The notes beneath the pieces are model-generated. The model had not been told where the DNA came from, did no database searches, and was given only the letters and a program-made list of their open reading frames with translations. Below, one piece after another: positions 17,026 to 26,528 of a DNA stretch of 64,000 nucleotides (positions within the stretch are counted from its first letter, which is position 1; each line of letters opens with the position of its first letter). A program made the position numbers and the translations under genes. This DNA is from Brevundimonas bacteroides DSM 4726 (GTDB lineage: Bacteria > Pseudomonadota > Alphaproteobacteria > Caulobacterales > Caulobacteraceae): contig NZ_JNIX01000009.1 of assembly GCF_000701445.1 (NCBI RefSeq), positions 62,001 to 126,000 on the forward strand, read 5' to 3'.

Positions 17026-18615
17026 TTGACGTCCGACACGCCTGAAGTCCCGCCCGCGCGTAGCGTGGTCCCGACCGTAACGCACGAGGGGTTCGCCGGA
17101 ACAGACGACATCTTCTTCGCCGCTGTCGAGATGACGCGGATGCCGATGATCGTCACCGATCCCAACCAGCCCGACAATCCGATCGTCTTCGCCAACAACG
17201 CCTTCGTCGACCTGACGGGCTATGCGGTCGAGGAACTGGTGGGTCGCAACTGTCGCTTTCTTCAGGGCGCCGGCAGCGATCCGGAGACCGTCAGCGTAGT
17301 GCGCCAGGCGATCGCAGCCCGGACGGACGTTTCCGTCGAGATCCTGAACTATCGCAAGGACGGGTCTGCGTTCTGGAACGCCCTGTTCATCAGTCCAGTG
17401 TTCGGACCCGACAACAAGCTGTTGTATTTCTTCGCCTCGCAGCTGGACGTATCGCGCCGGCGCGACGCCGAGGACGCGCTGCGTCAGGCGCAGAAGATGG
17501 AGGCGGTGGGCCAGCTGACCGGGGGCATCGCGCACGACTTCAACAATCTGCTGACCGTCATCATGGGCAACGTCGAATCCGCCATCGAGCGGATCGACGA
17601 CGAGGCGGTGAAGCGTCGGCTGGAGCGGGCCATGGAAGGCGCCAAGCGGGCCGAGACCCTGACCGGGCAGCTGCTGGCATTCGCCCGCAAGCAGCGGCTG
17701 GACGGGCGACCGACCAATTTGAACCTGCTGGTGGAGGGTTTGCGTGACATGGTCGGGCGCACCCTGGGCAGCCAGATCACCATCCGCCCTCGGCTGGAAC
17801 CGAACCTGAGGCTGGCCCAGGTGGATACCGTTCAGGCCGAGGTCGCCCTGCTGAACGTCCTGGTCAACGCGCGCGACGCCATGCCGGAAGGCGGCGAGGT
17901 CGGGATCAGCACCCAGACGGTCACGGTGGTGGAGCGTGGGGATCTGGGGGACGCCGAGCCGGGCGACTACGTCGTGGTCTCGGTCCGGGACATGGGAATG
18001 GGCATGCCGGCCAATGTGCTGGCGCGGGTCACCGAACCCTTCTTCACCACCAAGGATGTTGGCAAGGGCACGGGCATGGGCCTGGCCATGGTCTACGGCT
18101 TCATGCGCCAGAGCCGGGGCCATCTTGTGATCGAGTCCGAAGTCGGGGAGGGCACCACGGTCAAGTTGATCTTCCCCGCGATCAGCGGCGAGGCCAGCGA
18201 AGCCTTGCACCGCCCCTTGCGCGATGTTCAGGGCGGCTCGGAGACGATCCTGATGGTCGAGGACAATCCCGAGGTCATGGAGATGGGGCGCGGCATCCTG
18301 GAGGACCTCGGCTACAGCTTGCTGACCGCGACGACGGGAGGGCAGGCGCTGGAGGTGCTGGAAACGGCGCCCCACGTGGACCTGCTGTTCACAGACATCG
18401 TCATGCCCGGCGGGATGAACGGCGTGACCCTGGCCAACCAGGTGCGCCGGCTGAGGCCCCGGATCCAGGTGTTGCTGACCACCGGATGGGCGGACCGGGC
18501 GTTGGATCATGAGGATGATCGCAGCGGTTTCGAATTGATCGGCAAGCCATACCGCAGAGGCGACCTGGCGCGGAAGGTGCGGACCCTGCTGGACGGCCCC
18601 ACCGGGGTAAGCTGA
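17026..18615 (+). CDS. LOV-domain hybrid histidine kinase with receiver domain
   Basis: 529 residues from TTG 17026, which has GAGGAG eight bases upstream. GTG 16981 would add 15 residues but lacks a ribosome site. Residues about 25-135 form a PAS/LOV domain with the photoactive cysteine Cys76 in GRNCRFLQG, expected to form a flavin adduct under blue light. Then comes HisKA with His170 (GIAHDFNNLL), HATPase_c (NVLVNARDAM, GTGMGLAMVYG), and a C-terminal receiver whose phospho-acceptor is Asp457 (LLFTDIVMPGG). No cognate regulator is adjacent. Its architecture differs from the short LovK kinase of C. crescentus because it carries its own receiver. Confidence 0.93.
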   Translation: MTSDTPEVPPARSVVPTVTHEGFAGTDDIFFAAVEMTRMPMIVTDPNQPDNPIVFANNAFVDLTGYAVEELVGRNCRFLQGAGSDPETVSVVRQAIAARTDVSVEILNYRKDGSAFWNALFISPVFGPDNKLLYFFASQLDVSRRRDAEDALRQAQKMEAVGQLTGGIAHDFNNLLTVIMGNVESAIERIDDEAVKRRLERAMEGAKRAETLTGQLLAFARKQRLDGRPTNLNLLVEGLRDMVGRTLGSQITIRPRLEPNLRLAQVDTVQAEVALLNVLVNARDAMPEGGEVGISTQTVTVVERGDLGDAEPGDYVVVSVRDMGMGMPANVLARVTEPFFTTKDVGKGTGMGLAMVYGFMRQSRGHLVIESEVGEGTTVKLIFPAISGEASEALHRPLRDVQGGSETILMVEDNPEVMEMGRGILEDLGYSLLTATTGGQALEVLETAPHVDLLFTDIVMPGGMNGVTLANQVRRLRPRIQVLLTTGWADRALDHEDDRSGFELIGKPYRRGDLARKVRTLLDGPTGVS

Positions 18616-18710
18616 GCCGTTTCTGAAACAGACGTTTTTCGCTTTTCACGGGTTCACAGAACCGTGTTAAACATGAACCGTCCGCAATGCTCGCGGGCGG
18701 GGGGCTGAAC

Positions 18711-19268
18711 GTGTCGGAATACGAGGGGCTGGATGCGCCGGACACCGTCCGGATCGTCGGGCGGGTAAAGTGGTTTGATCCGGGCAAGGGGTACGGCTTC
18801 ATCGTTCCCGATGATCCGGACCAGACGGACCACAAGGACGTCTTGTTGCACATCTCAAGCCTGCGGGACGGGGGCTGGGAACAGGCGGGCGAGGGAGCCC
18901 AGATCGCGTGCGCCTGTGCCCGGCGGCCCAAGGGCTGGCAGGTGACGCAGGTCCATGACCTTGGAGAGCCCGAACCAGACACCGTCGCACCGCGCCGAGG
19001 CTATGAAGCCCTGAAGTCGGATCGCCGCAGCCTGTCGGCGACCCCGGAAGCGTCGGGCGATCTGGAGACGGCCACCGTCAAGTGGTTCAACCGCACCAAA
19101 GGCTACGGATTCGTGGTGCGTTCGGCCGATCCGGGCGATATCTTCGTGCACATCGAGACGCTGCGGCGCTGTGGCCTGGACGATCTGGTTCCGGGCGAGA
19201 CGGTGTCGGTGCGGTTCGCCAGCGGGCCCAAGGGCCTGGTGGTGGCGGAAATCAGACCGGGCGGCTGA
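18711..19268 (+). CDS. Tandem cold-shock-domain protein
   Basis: 185 residues from GTG 18711; ATG 18687 would add 8 residues but its codons overlap the G-rich ribosome site. It has two cold-shock domains. The first has [15 protein letters not shown] with DVLLHIS, and the second has [14 protein letters not shown] with DIFVHIE, joined by a linker of about 50 residues. Both keep RNP1-like aromatics for single-stranded nucleic acid binding. Double-CSD proteins of this kind are known in Caulobacter, where they act in cold or stationary phase. DUF192 follows after 23 bases, probably in the same operon. Confidence 0.9.
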   Translation: MSEYEGLDAPDTVRIVGRVKWFDPGKGYGFIVPDDPDQTDHKDVLLHISSLRDGGWEQAGEGAQIACACARRPKGWQVTQVHDLGEPEPDTVAPRRGYEALKSDRRSLSATPEASGDLETATVKWFNRTKGYGFVVRSADPGDIFVHIETLRRCGLDDLVPGETVSVRFASGPKGLVVAEIRPGG

Positions 19269-19291
19269 GACGTCGCCCCGAAAGGGTGACG

Positions 19292-19762
19292 ATGATTTCA
19301 AAGCGGAATCTACTGGCAGCGGCGCTGGCGCTGGCCGTCGCCGCCTGCGCCCAGAGCAGCGGCCCCGTCGATGCGGCAGGCAATCCGCTGGAGCCCCTGA
19401 CCATCGTCACGGCGTCCGGTGAGCACGAGTTCCTCGTTGAGATCGCCGACGACGACGCCGAGCGCGAGCGCGGGCTGATGTTCCGTCCGCCTCTGGAAGA
19501 CGACCGGGGCATGCTGTTCCAGTTTCCGGATGTCGCCGAGCGCGGCTTCTGGATGAAGGACACGCCCAGTTCGCTGGATATCCTCTATGTCGCGCCGGAC
19601 GGCCGGATCATTTCCATCGCCCGGCACACGACGCCCTATTCCCAGACGATCATCCCTTCGAACGGTGGCGCCAACGGTGTGCTGGAGCTTCGCGCCGGGC
19701 GATCCGAAGAGATTGGTGCGCAGCCGGGCGATCGGGTGCGCCATCCCTTTTTCGGCCAGTAG
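19292..19762 (+). CDS. DUF192 family lipoprotein
   Basis: 156 residues from ATG 19292, with a GTG six bases earlier as an alternative. A signal sequence with lipobox (LAVAAC) is followed by the DUF192 fold, with ERERGLMFRPPL, MLFQFP, GFWMKDTPSSLDILYV and a C-terminal VLELRAG. The family is widespread and of unknown function, predicted periplasmic. It lies directly behind the double cold-shock gene. Confidence 0.9.
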   Translation: MISKRNLLAAALALAVAACAQSSGPVDAAGNPLEPLTIVTASGEHEFLVEIADDDAERERGLMFRPPLEDDRGMLFQFPDVAERGFWMKDTPSSLDILYVAPDGRIISIARHTTPYSQTIIPSNGGANGVLELRAGRSEEIGAQPGDRVRHPFFGQ

Positions 19763-19781
19763 CTGCGACACTCTGTCCCGG

Positions 19782-19868
19782 AGCCGCCGGGCGGCTTGAT
19801 CACAGACCGACGGTCGCCTAGCTGGACCTCCAGCGGACCGGGCCCCTCTGACGTCTGATGGCAGACGT
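19782..19868 (+). promoter_or_regulatory. Structured untranslated stretch ahead of terC
   Basis: The 205-base gap before terC holds three perfect hairpins: AGCCGC-CGG-GCGGCT (19782-19796), GCTGG-ACCT-CCAGC (19821-19834), and ACGTCTG-ATGG-CAGACGT (19851-19868). The first may terminate the cold-shock/DUF192 transcript. The others could be a terC leader. terC-type genes are often under a manganese riboswitch, but I do not find its hallmark motif. Confidence 0.4.
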
Positions 19869-19967
19869 GATGTCGGACCGCATCGAGCGAGCTCGGTGCG
19901 CGACGACCCTTCCCGGTCGATCCCCAAATGCGTGCGCCGTGGTCGCTCCCTAACGAAGGGGAGTCCT

Positions 19968-20963
19968 ATGGACCTGATGACATTCTTCCTGGCCGACTGG
20001 CTGGGCAAGCCGGCCTGGATGTGGCTGGCTTTCATGGGCGTGGTCGTGGCGCTGCTGGTGCTGGACCTGGGCGTACTGCACAGGGACCAACATGAGATCG
20101 GCGTGCGCGAGAGCCTGCTGCTGTCCAGCATGTACATCGCCATCGCCCTGATCTTCGGCGGCTGGGTGTGGTGGGAGCTGGGCAGCCAGTCCGGCATAGA
20201 ATACCTGACCGGCTTCGCGATCGAGAAGTCGCTGGCGATGGACAACGTCTTCGTGATCGCCATGATCTTCGGCTACTTCGCCATTCCGCGCGCGCTCCAG
20301 CACCGGGTGCTGTTCTGGGGCATCCTGGGCGTGATCGTGCTGAGGGCCCTGATGATCGGGGCGGGCGCGGCGCTGGTCAGTCAGTACGGCTGGGTGCTGT
20401 ATATCTTTGCGGCCTTCCTGATCTTCACCGGGATCAAGATGTTCTTCGCCGGCGACGGCCACGCCGACGTGGGGGCCAATCCTCTGGTGAAGTGGATGCG
20501 CGGGCACCTGCGCATCACCGACCAGCTGCATGGCCAGAAGTTCTTCGTGAAGGAGCCCCATCCCAAGACCGGCAGAATGGTGCTGTGGGCCACGCCGATG
20601 TTCCTGGCGCTGGTGATGATCGAGATCGCGGACGTGATCTTCGCGGTGGACTCCGTGCCGGCGATCTTCGCCATCACGACCGATCCCTTCATCGTCTACA
20701 CCTCGAACATCTTCGCCATCCTGGGCCTGCGGGCGCTCTATTTCGCCCTGGCCGCCATCATCCATCGCTTCGCCTATCTGAAGCAGGCTCTGGCGGTGCT
20801 GCTGGTGTTCATCGGCGGCAAGATCTTCGTCGCCGACCTGATGGGCTGGGAGAAGTTCCCCGCCGAGTGGTCGCTGGCGATCACCGCCCTGATCCTGACT
20901 GGCGGCGTGGTGTACTCGCTGTGGAAGACCAAGGGGCAGCGGCCGGCCGAGGCGGCGCACTAA
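19968..20963 (+). CDS. TerC family integral membrane protein
   Basis: 331 residues with about nine hydrophobic helices. Typical TerC/Alx features: an N-terminal WLAFMGVVVALLVLDL helix, EKSLAMDNVFV with the acidic-membrane motif, and IEIADVIFAVDSVPA in the second half. The family is linked to metal (Mn) export and tellurite resistance. ATG 19968 is preceded by AAGGGGAG; the frame extends 24 codons further upstream without similarity. Synteny gives no partner gene. Confidence 0.92.
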   Translation: MDLMTFFLADWLGKPAWMWLAFMGVVVALLVLDLGVLHRDQHEIGVRESLLLSSMYIAIALIFGGWVWWELGSQSGIEYLTGFAIEKSLAMDNVFVIAMIFGYFAIPRALQHRVLFWGILGVIVLRALMIGAGAALVSQYGWVLYIFAAFLIFTGIKMFFAGDGHADVGANPLVKWMRGHLRITDQLHGQKFFVKEPHPKTGRMVLWATPMFLALVMIEIADVIFAVDSVPAIFAITTDPFIVYTSNIFAILGLRALYFALAAIIHRFAYLKQALAVLLVFIGGKIFVADLMGWEKFPAEWSLAITALILTGGVVYSLWKTKGQRPAEAAH

Positions 20964-20982
20964 GTCCGGAGGGGCCTGGCCG

Positions 20983-21795
20983 TCAGAAGCGGCGCGCCAG
21001 GCCCACGCCGAACTCGACATCGGGGCTGTCGTCGTTCAGGCCGAAGTTCAGCCCGAAATCCAGTTGGGCGTCCGGTAGGGACGGGGGGCTCCAGACGGCG
21101 ATCAGGTCGAAGGTGGACTGGGTCGTGGAGCCGAGCGGGTCGTCGTCGTGGCTGATCCACACTTCGGCCCCCAGCGTCCAGTCGCCGAAGCCCCGGTCTG
21201 TCCCGATCACGAGGCTGTAGGCAGCATGAGAGCCTTCGCCGTCGGCGTCGCGGATGGCTTCGATGAAGGGAGAAACACCCAGGCTCCATTCCGAGCCCGT
21301 ATCGAACGCCAGCGGCAGGGCGATGCCGCCTTCAATGCCGCTGGCGCGCACCTCATCCCCACCCGTCGGGACGGTGCCGAACACGGTCAGAGCCAGGCCG
21401 AAGGGTTCGCCATCCGGATTGATCAGGCTGTGGCGCATGGCGAGGAAAAGGTCGCTGACGCCCTCTGCGGTCTCGGTCAGACCGGTGGCGCGGTCCGTCG
21501 CCTCCTCACGCGTCGCGATCGACACACCTGCTTGCACTTCTGTGCGCGGGCCCACGCCGTAGCGGACGATGACGGAGCCGGCTGACCAGCCCTCGATCCG
21601 GGTCGTGTCGTCCTCCTGCTCGAAGCCATCGAACAGGCCGACCTCGATCTGCACCACACCCGAGTCGATGACGCAGGTTGAATCGCCCTTGCCGGGTCGA
21701 TCCGGGCAGAAGGGTCGCAGTTCGCTATCCTGGGCGAAGGCGACGCCACCGACGGATGCGGTGAGCAGGCCGAGCGTTCCGACAAGAAGCCGCAT
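20983..21795 (-). CDS. Predicted outer-membrane beta-barrel protein
   Basis: 270 residues with a signal peptide cleaved near VAFA-QDSE. The mature protein is dominated by alternating polar and hydrophobic strands and ends in Arg-Phe, the terminal aromatic expected for BAM-inserted barrels. Segments such as VQIEVGLFDGF, VIVRYGVGPRTEVQAGVS and LDFGLNFGLND resemble the MetA-pathway or 'transporter' barrel family. Substrate unknown. ATG 21795 with GGGGGAG upstream is preferred to one 15 bases earlier. It converges with terC. Confidence 0.78.
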   Translation of the reverse strand: MRLLVGTLGLLTASVGGVAFAQDSELRPFCPDRPGKGDSTCVIDSGVVQIEVGLFDGFEQEDDTTRIEGWSAGSVIVRYGVGPRTEVQAGVSIATREEATDRATGLTETAEGVSDLFLAMRHSLINPDGEPFGLALTVFGTVPTGGDEVRASGIEGGIALPLAFDTGSEWSLGVSPFIEAIRDADGEGSHAAYSLVIGTDRGFGDWTLGAEVWISHDDDPLGSTTQSTFDLIAVWSPPSLPDAQLDFGLNFGLNDDSPDVEFGVGLARRF

Positions 21796-21866
21796 TGAAA
21801 CTCCCCCCAAGGTCCTTCGGCTGGTCTACGCTGACCGGCCTCGTCAGGATACGCCCCGCATCGACC

Positions 21867-22517
21867 TCAGGCGGGCTCGGCCTCGAGGCGCTTGTCCAGA
21901 TAGGCCCCGACGCGGGTCTCGACCGCCGAGAGGTGGTCCTGCCAGAAGTGGCTGGCGCCCTCTTCCAGCTCATAGTCGATGACGATGCCCTTTTGGGTGC
22001 GCAGCTTGTTGACCACGCGCTCGACCTCGATCGGCGGGACGATGGTGTCGGCCGTGCCGTGCAGGAACAGGCCCGACGCCGGGCAGGGGGCCAGGAAGCT
22101 GAAGTCGTACATGTTCGACGGCGGCGACACCGAGATGAAGCCGTCTGTCTCGGGCCGGCGCATCAACAGCTGCATGCCGATGTAGGCCCCGAACTGGTAG
22201 CCGGCGACCCAGGTCTGGGTGGCGGCGGGGTTGTTGGACTGAAGCCAGTCGAGCGCGGTGGCGGCGTCCGCCAGCTCGCCGATGCCGCTATCGAACTCGC
22301 CCTGGGATTTGCCGACGCCGCGGCTGTTGTAGCGCAGGGTGGCGAAGCCGCGCTTGACGAACAGCTGGTACAGGGTGACCGCGACGGGATTGTTCATGTG
22401 CCCGCCCGCCTTGGGGTGGGGGTGCAGGATCAGGGCGATCGGGGCGTTCGGGCGCTTGCCCGGAGAATAGCGACCTTCGATGCGGCCGGAGGCGCCGGGC
22501 AGGATGACTTCAGGCAT
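21867..22517 (-). CDS. Alpha/beta hydrolase-like protein lacking the canonical Ser
   Basis: 216 residues of the small alpha/beta-hydrolase group typified by HPHPKAGG and RYNSRGVGKSQG. The nucleophile elbow reads AGYQFGA, so Gln (codon CAG) replaces the usual Ser of GxSxG. A later His (EEGASHFW) and Asp (HGTADTIVPP) of the triad are present. It may be non-hydrolytic or use another mechanism. Family function is unclear. It is divergent from the suf operon, whose promoter lies in the 160-base gap upstream of its start. Confidence 0.85.
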   Translation of the reverse strand: MPEVILPGASGRIEGRYSPGKRPNAPIALILHPHPKAGGHMNNPVAVTLYQLFVKRGFATLRYNSRGVGKSQGEFDSGIGELADAATALDWLQSNNPAATQTWVAGYQFGAYIGMQLLMRRPETDGFISVSPPSNMYDFSFLAPCPASGLFLHGTADTIVPPIEVERVVNKLRTQKGIVIDYELEEGASHFWQDHLSAVETRVGAYLDKRLEAEPA

Positions 22518-22564
22518 AGGGGCTCTGGAATCCGTTCAACTGTCGTTTCGCGGCCGCGCAATAC

Positions 22565-22599
22565 TTGACCGCCACAGTCGGACTTTCTAAGTCCGATGG
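22565..22599 (+). promoter_or_regulatory. suf operon promoter with IscR-type operator
   Basis: TTGACC at 22565-22570 is a good -35. Over the expected -10 lies a perfect inverted repeat CGGACTT-TCT-AAGTCCG (22579-22595), which contains GACT-N5-AGTC, the core of the type 1 IscR site (GACTRWWWYAGTC). The first gene downstream encodes an IscR-like protein with all its cluster ligands, so autorepression is likely. Confidence 0.68.
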
Positions 22600-22677
22600 G
22601 GCGCGCAGGCCGCCTCGAGAAGCGGCGGGTCATAGCACAGGACCCCGAAAAGGCGCGCGATTTTTGCGAAGGCGACG

Positions 22678-23160
22678 ATGCGACTGTCGACCAAGGGACG
22701 ATACGCCGTCATGGCGATGGCCGACCTGGCCCGGCACGGCCGCGCCGAGGGCGGAAAGGCGAGGGCGGTCTCGCTCGCCGAGATCGCCACGCGGCAAGAG
22801 ATTTCATTGAGTTATCTGGAACAGCTGTTCGCTCGCCTGAGGAAAAGCGGGCTGGTCCAGAGCGTTCGCGGGCCCGGCGGCGGCTATCGTCTGGCCAAGA
22901 CGGCGGGCGAGACGGTGGTGTCAGAGATCGTGCTGGCGGTGGATGAGCCGATCCGGGCGACGCGCTGCGCGGCCCATTCCTCGCCCCGCGGCTGCATGAT
23001 GGCCGGCGAACGGTGCATCACCCATAACCTTTGGGAAGACCTGGGCGACGAGATTCATCGCTACCTATCCAGCGTGTCGCTGGAGGATGTGATCCTGAAC
23101 CGGACGCGGCGCGCGCCGGTGGCGGGCGAAGCCCAGACCGCAGTCGGGGTGGCGGCATGA
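22678..23160 (+). CDS. iscR: Rrf2-family Fe-S cluster regulator (IscR-like)
   Basis: 160 residues. The N-terminal winged helix (MRLSTKGRYAVMAM, SYLEQLFARLRKSGLV, GPGGGYRL) is typical of Rrf2 proteins. Cluster ligands Cys97, Cys106 and Cys113 with His116 match the Cys3His set of E. coli IscR (ECVDATRC...LTHALW). It should sense [2Fe-2S] status and repress suf genes. Its stop overlaps the iscS start as ATGA. A candidate operator lies about 85 bases upstream of the ATG. Confidence 0.92.
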   Translation: MRLSTKGRYAVMAMADLARHGRAEGGKARAVSLAEIATRQEISLSYLEQLFARLRKSGLVQSVRGPGGGYRLAKTAGETVVSEIVLAVDEPIRATRCAAHSSPRGCMMAGERCITHNLWEDLGDEIHRYLSSVSLEDVILNRTRRAPVAGEAQTAVGVAA

Positions 23161-24296
23161 GCCCCGTCTATCTGGATTATAACGCGTCGGCCCTGGTGCG
23201 GCCCGAGGTGCAGGCGGCGATGGCCGAGGCCCTGGCCGACAATGGCAATCCGTCCGCGGTGCACGCGGCCGGGCGGCGCGCGCGGGCGCGCGTCGAGACG
23301 GCGCGGGCCAAGGTGGCCGAGATGGTCGGGGCGGATGCGCAGTCCGTGGTCTTCTCCTCCGGGGGAACGGAGTCCAACGCCCAGGCCATCGCCAGCGCGA
23401 TCGCGGCCGGATGCGAGAGGCTGATCGTCTGCGCGTCGGAACACCCCTGCGTCGCCGAGGCGGCGATGGCGTCGGGCAAGCCGGTCAAGGTGCTGCCGGT
23501 CGATGGGCGGGGCGTGGTCGATCTGGGCAAGCTGTCAGAGCTGCTGCGCGCGCCCGGCACGGCGGTGGTGGCGATCCACCATGCGAACAACGAGAGCGGC
23601 GTGATCCAGCCGATCCGCGAGGCCGCCACCCTGGTGCGCGAGGCGGGTGGCTGGCTGCACGTCGACGCCATCCAGTCGGCGGGCAAGATTCCCGTGTCGA
23701 TGGCGGCGCTGAAGGCGAATACCCTGACGCTGTCGGCGCACAAGCTGGGCGGACCGCAGGGCGTGGGCGCGCTGGTTCTGGGCGAAGGCCGGTCGGCGGT
23801 GCAGATCGTTCGCGGCGCCGGGCAGGAGCGGGGCCTGAGGGCCGGGACCGAGAACGTGCCGGGCATCCACGGCTTCGGCGTCGCGGCCGACTGCGCGGTG
23901 CGCGACCTGCCGACGGCCGAGGCGCACGCCGCCTGGCGCGACGCGGCAGAGGCTGCGGTCGAGGCGGCCGGTGCCGTCATCATCGGCAAGGGCGCGCCGC
24001 GTCTGCCCAACACCCTGTTCCTGTCGGTGGCGGACTGGGAGAGCCCGCAGGCCCTGATCGTGCTGGATCTGGAAGGCGTCATGGTCTCGGCCGGCAGCGC
24101 CTGCTCGTCGGGCAAGACCAAGCCAAGCCGGACCATCGTGGCCATGGGGCGCATGGACCTGGCGACCGGGGGTGTCCGGGTCTCGGGCGGCTGGGGCACG
24201 ACGAAAGACGATTGGTCGCGCTTCTCCGAAGCTTGGGCGCGCGCATATGGGAGACTGCGCGAGCGTCAGTCGGCCCGCATGAAGGAAACCGCCTAA
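23157..24296 (+). CDS. iscS: Cysteine desulfurase, IscS/NifS group I
   Basis: 379 residues. PLP enzyme that removes sulfur from cysteine for Fe-S cluster assembly. PLP Lys is in LSAHKLGGPQG and the persulfide Cys in SAGSACSSGK, on the longer flexible loop of group I enzymes. N-terminus VYLDYNAS and HVDAIQSAGK are typical. It overlaps iscR by four bases. The operon also encodes a group II desulfurase (sufS at 27520), so two sulfur donors are encoded together. Confidence 0.93.
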   Translation: MSPVYLDYNASALVRPEVQAAMAEALADNGNPSAVHAAGRRARARVETARAKVAEMVGADAQSVVFSSGGTESNAQAIASAIAAGCERLIVCASEHPCVAEAAMASGKPVKVLPVDGRGVVDLGKLSELLRAPGTAVVAIHHANNESGVIQPIREAATLVREAGGWLHVDAIQSAGKIPVSMAALKANTLTLSAHKLGGPQGVGALVLGEGRSAVQIVRGAGQERGLRAGTENVPGIHGFGVAADCAVRDLPTAEAHAAWRDAAEAAVEAAGAVIIGKGAPRLPNTLFLSVADWESPQALIVLDLEGVMVSAGSACSSGKTKPSRTIVAMGRMDLATGGVRVSGGWGTTKDDWSRFSEAWARAYGRLRERQSARMKETA

Positions 24297-24299
24297 GTC

Positions 24300-25766
<1,467 letters not shown>

Positions 25767-25778
25767 CAAGAAGAAACA

Positions 25779-26528
25779 ATGCTCAAGATCAACAACCTCC
25801 ACGTCTCCGTCGGTGACAAGCCGATCCTCAAGGGGCTGACGCTCGACGTTCCGGCGGGCGAGGTGCACGCCATCATGGGGCCGAACGGGGCGGGCAAGTC
25901 GACGCTGGGCTATGCCCTGTCGGGGCGGCCTGGCTATGAGGCGACCGAGGGTGCGGTGGACTGGCGGGGCGAGAGCCTGCTGGACCTGGAGCCTGCCGAG
26001 CGGGCGGCCAAGGGCGTGTTCCTGTCGTTCCAGTATCCGATCGAGATCCCCGGCGTCCCGGCCCTGACCTTCGTGCGCACGGCGCTGAACGCGCAGAAGC
26101 GGGCGCGGGGCGAGGAGGAGGTGTCGGCGCCGGCGTTTCTGAAACAGGTCAAGGCGGCGTCGGCGGCGTTGAAGATGGACTTCGACATGCTGAAGAGGCC
26201 GCTGAACGTCGGCTTCTCCGGCGGCGAGAAGAAGCGGATGGAGATCCTGCAGATGGCCCTGCTGGAGCCCAGCTTGCTCATCCTCGACGAGACCGATTCC
26301 GGCCTCGACATCGACGCCCTGCGGATCGTGTCGGAGGGGGTGAATGCGCTGCGGTCGCCGGATCGGGCGATGCTGGTGATCACCCACTATCAGCGACTGC
26401 TGGACTACATCAAACCCGACCGGGTGCATGTGCTGGCGGCCGGGCGGATCGTGGCGTCCGGTGGGCCGGAGCTGGCGCATCAGCTGGAGGCGGAAGGGTA
26501 CGACAAATACCTGCCGCAGGCGGCGTGA
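25779..26528 (+). CDS. sufC: Fe-S cluster assembly ATPase SufC
   Basis: 249 residues. ABC-type ATPase of the SufBCD complex. Walker A GPNGAGKST, signature FSGGEKKRMEI, Walker B LLILDETDSGLD, with the SufC-specific D-loop. Its TGA overlaps the sufD GTG (GTGA). Confidence 0.97.
   Translation: MLKINNLHVSVGDKPILKGLTLDVPAGEVHAIMGPNGAGKSTLGYALSGRPGYEATEGAVDWRGESLLDLEPAERAAKGVFLSFQYPIEIPGVPALTFVRTALNAQKRARGEEEVSAPAFLKQVKAASAALKMDFDMLKRPLNVGFSGGEKKRMEILQMALLEPSLLILDETDSGLDIDALRIVSEGVNALRSPDRAMLVITHYQRLLDYIKPDRVHVLAAGRIVASGGPELAHQLEAEGYDKYLPQAA

Noticed and set aside
19763-19967. yybP-ykoY manganese riboswitch before terC.
   Set aside because: The conserved GGGGAGTAGC-type motif is not found; AAGGGGAG near the start codon is the ribosome site.
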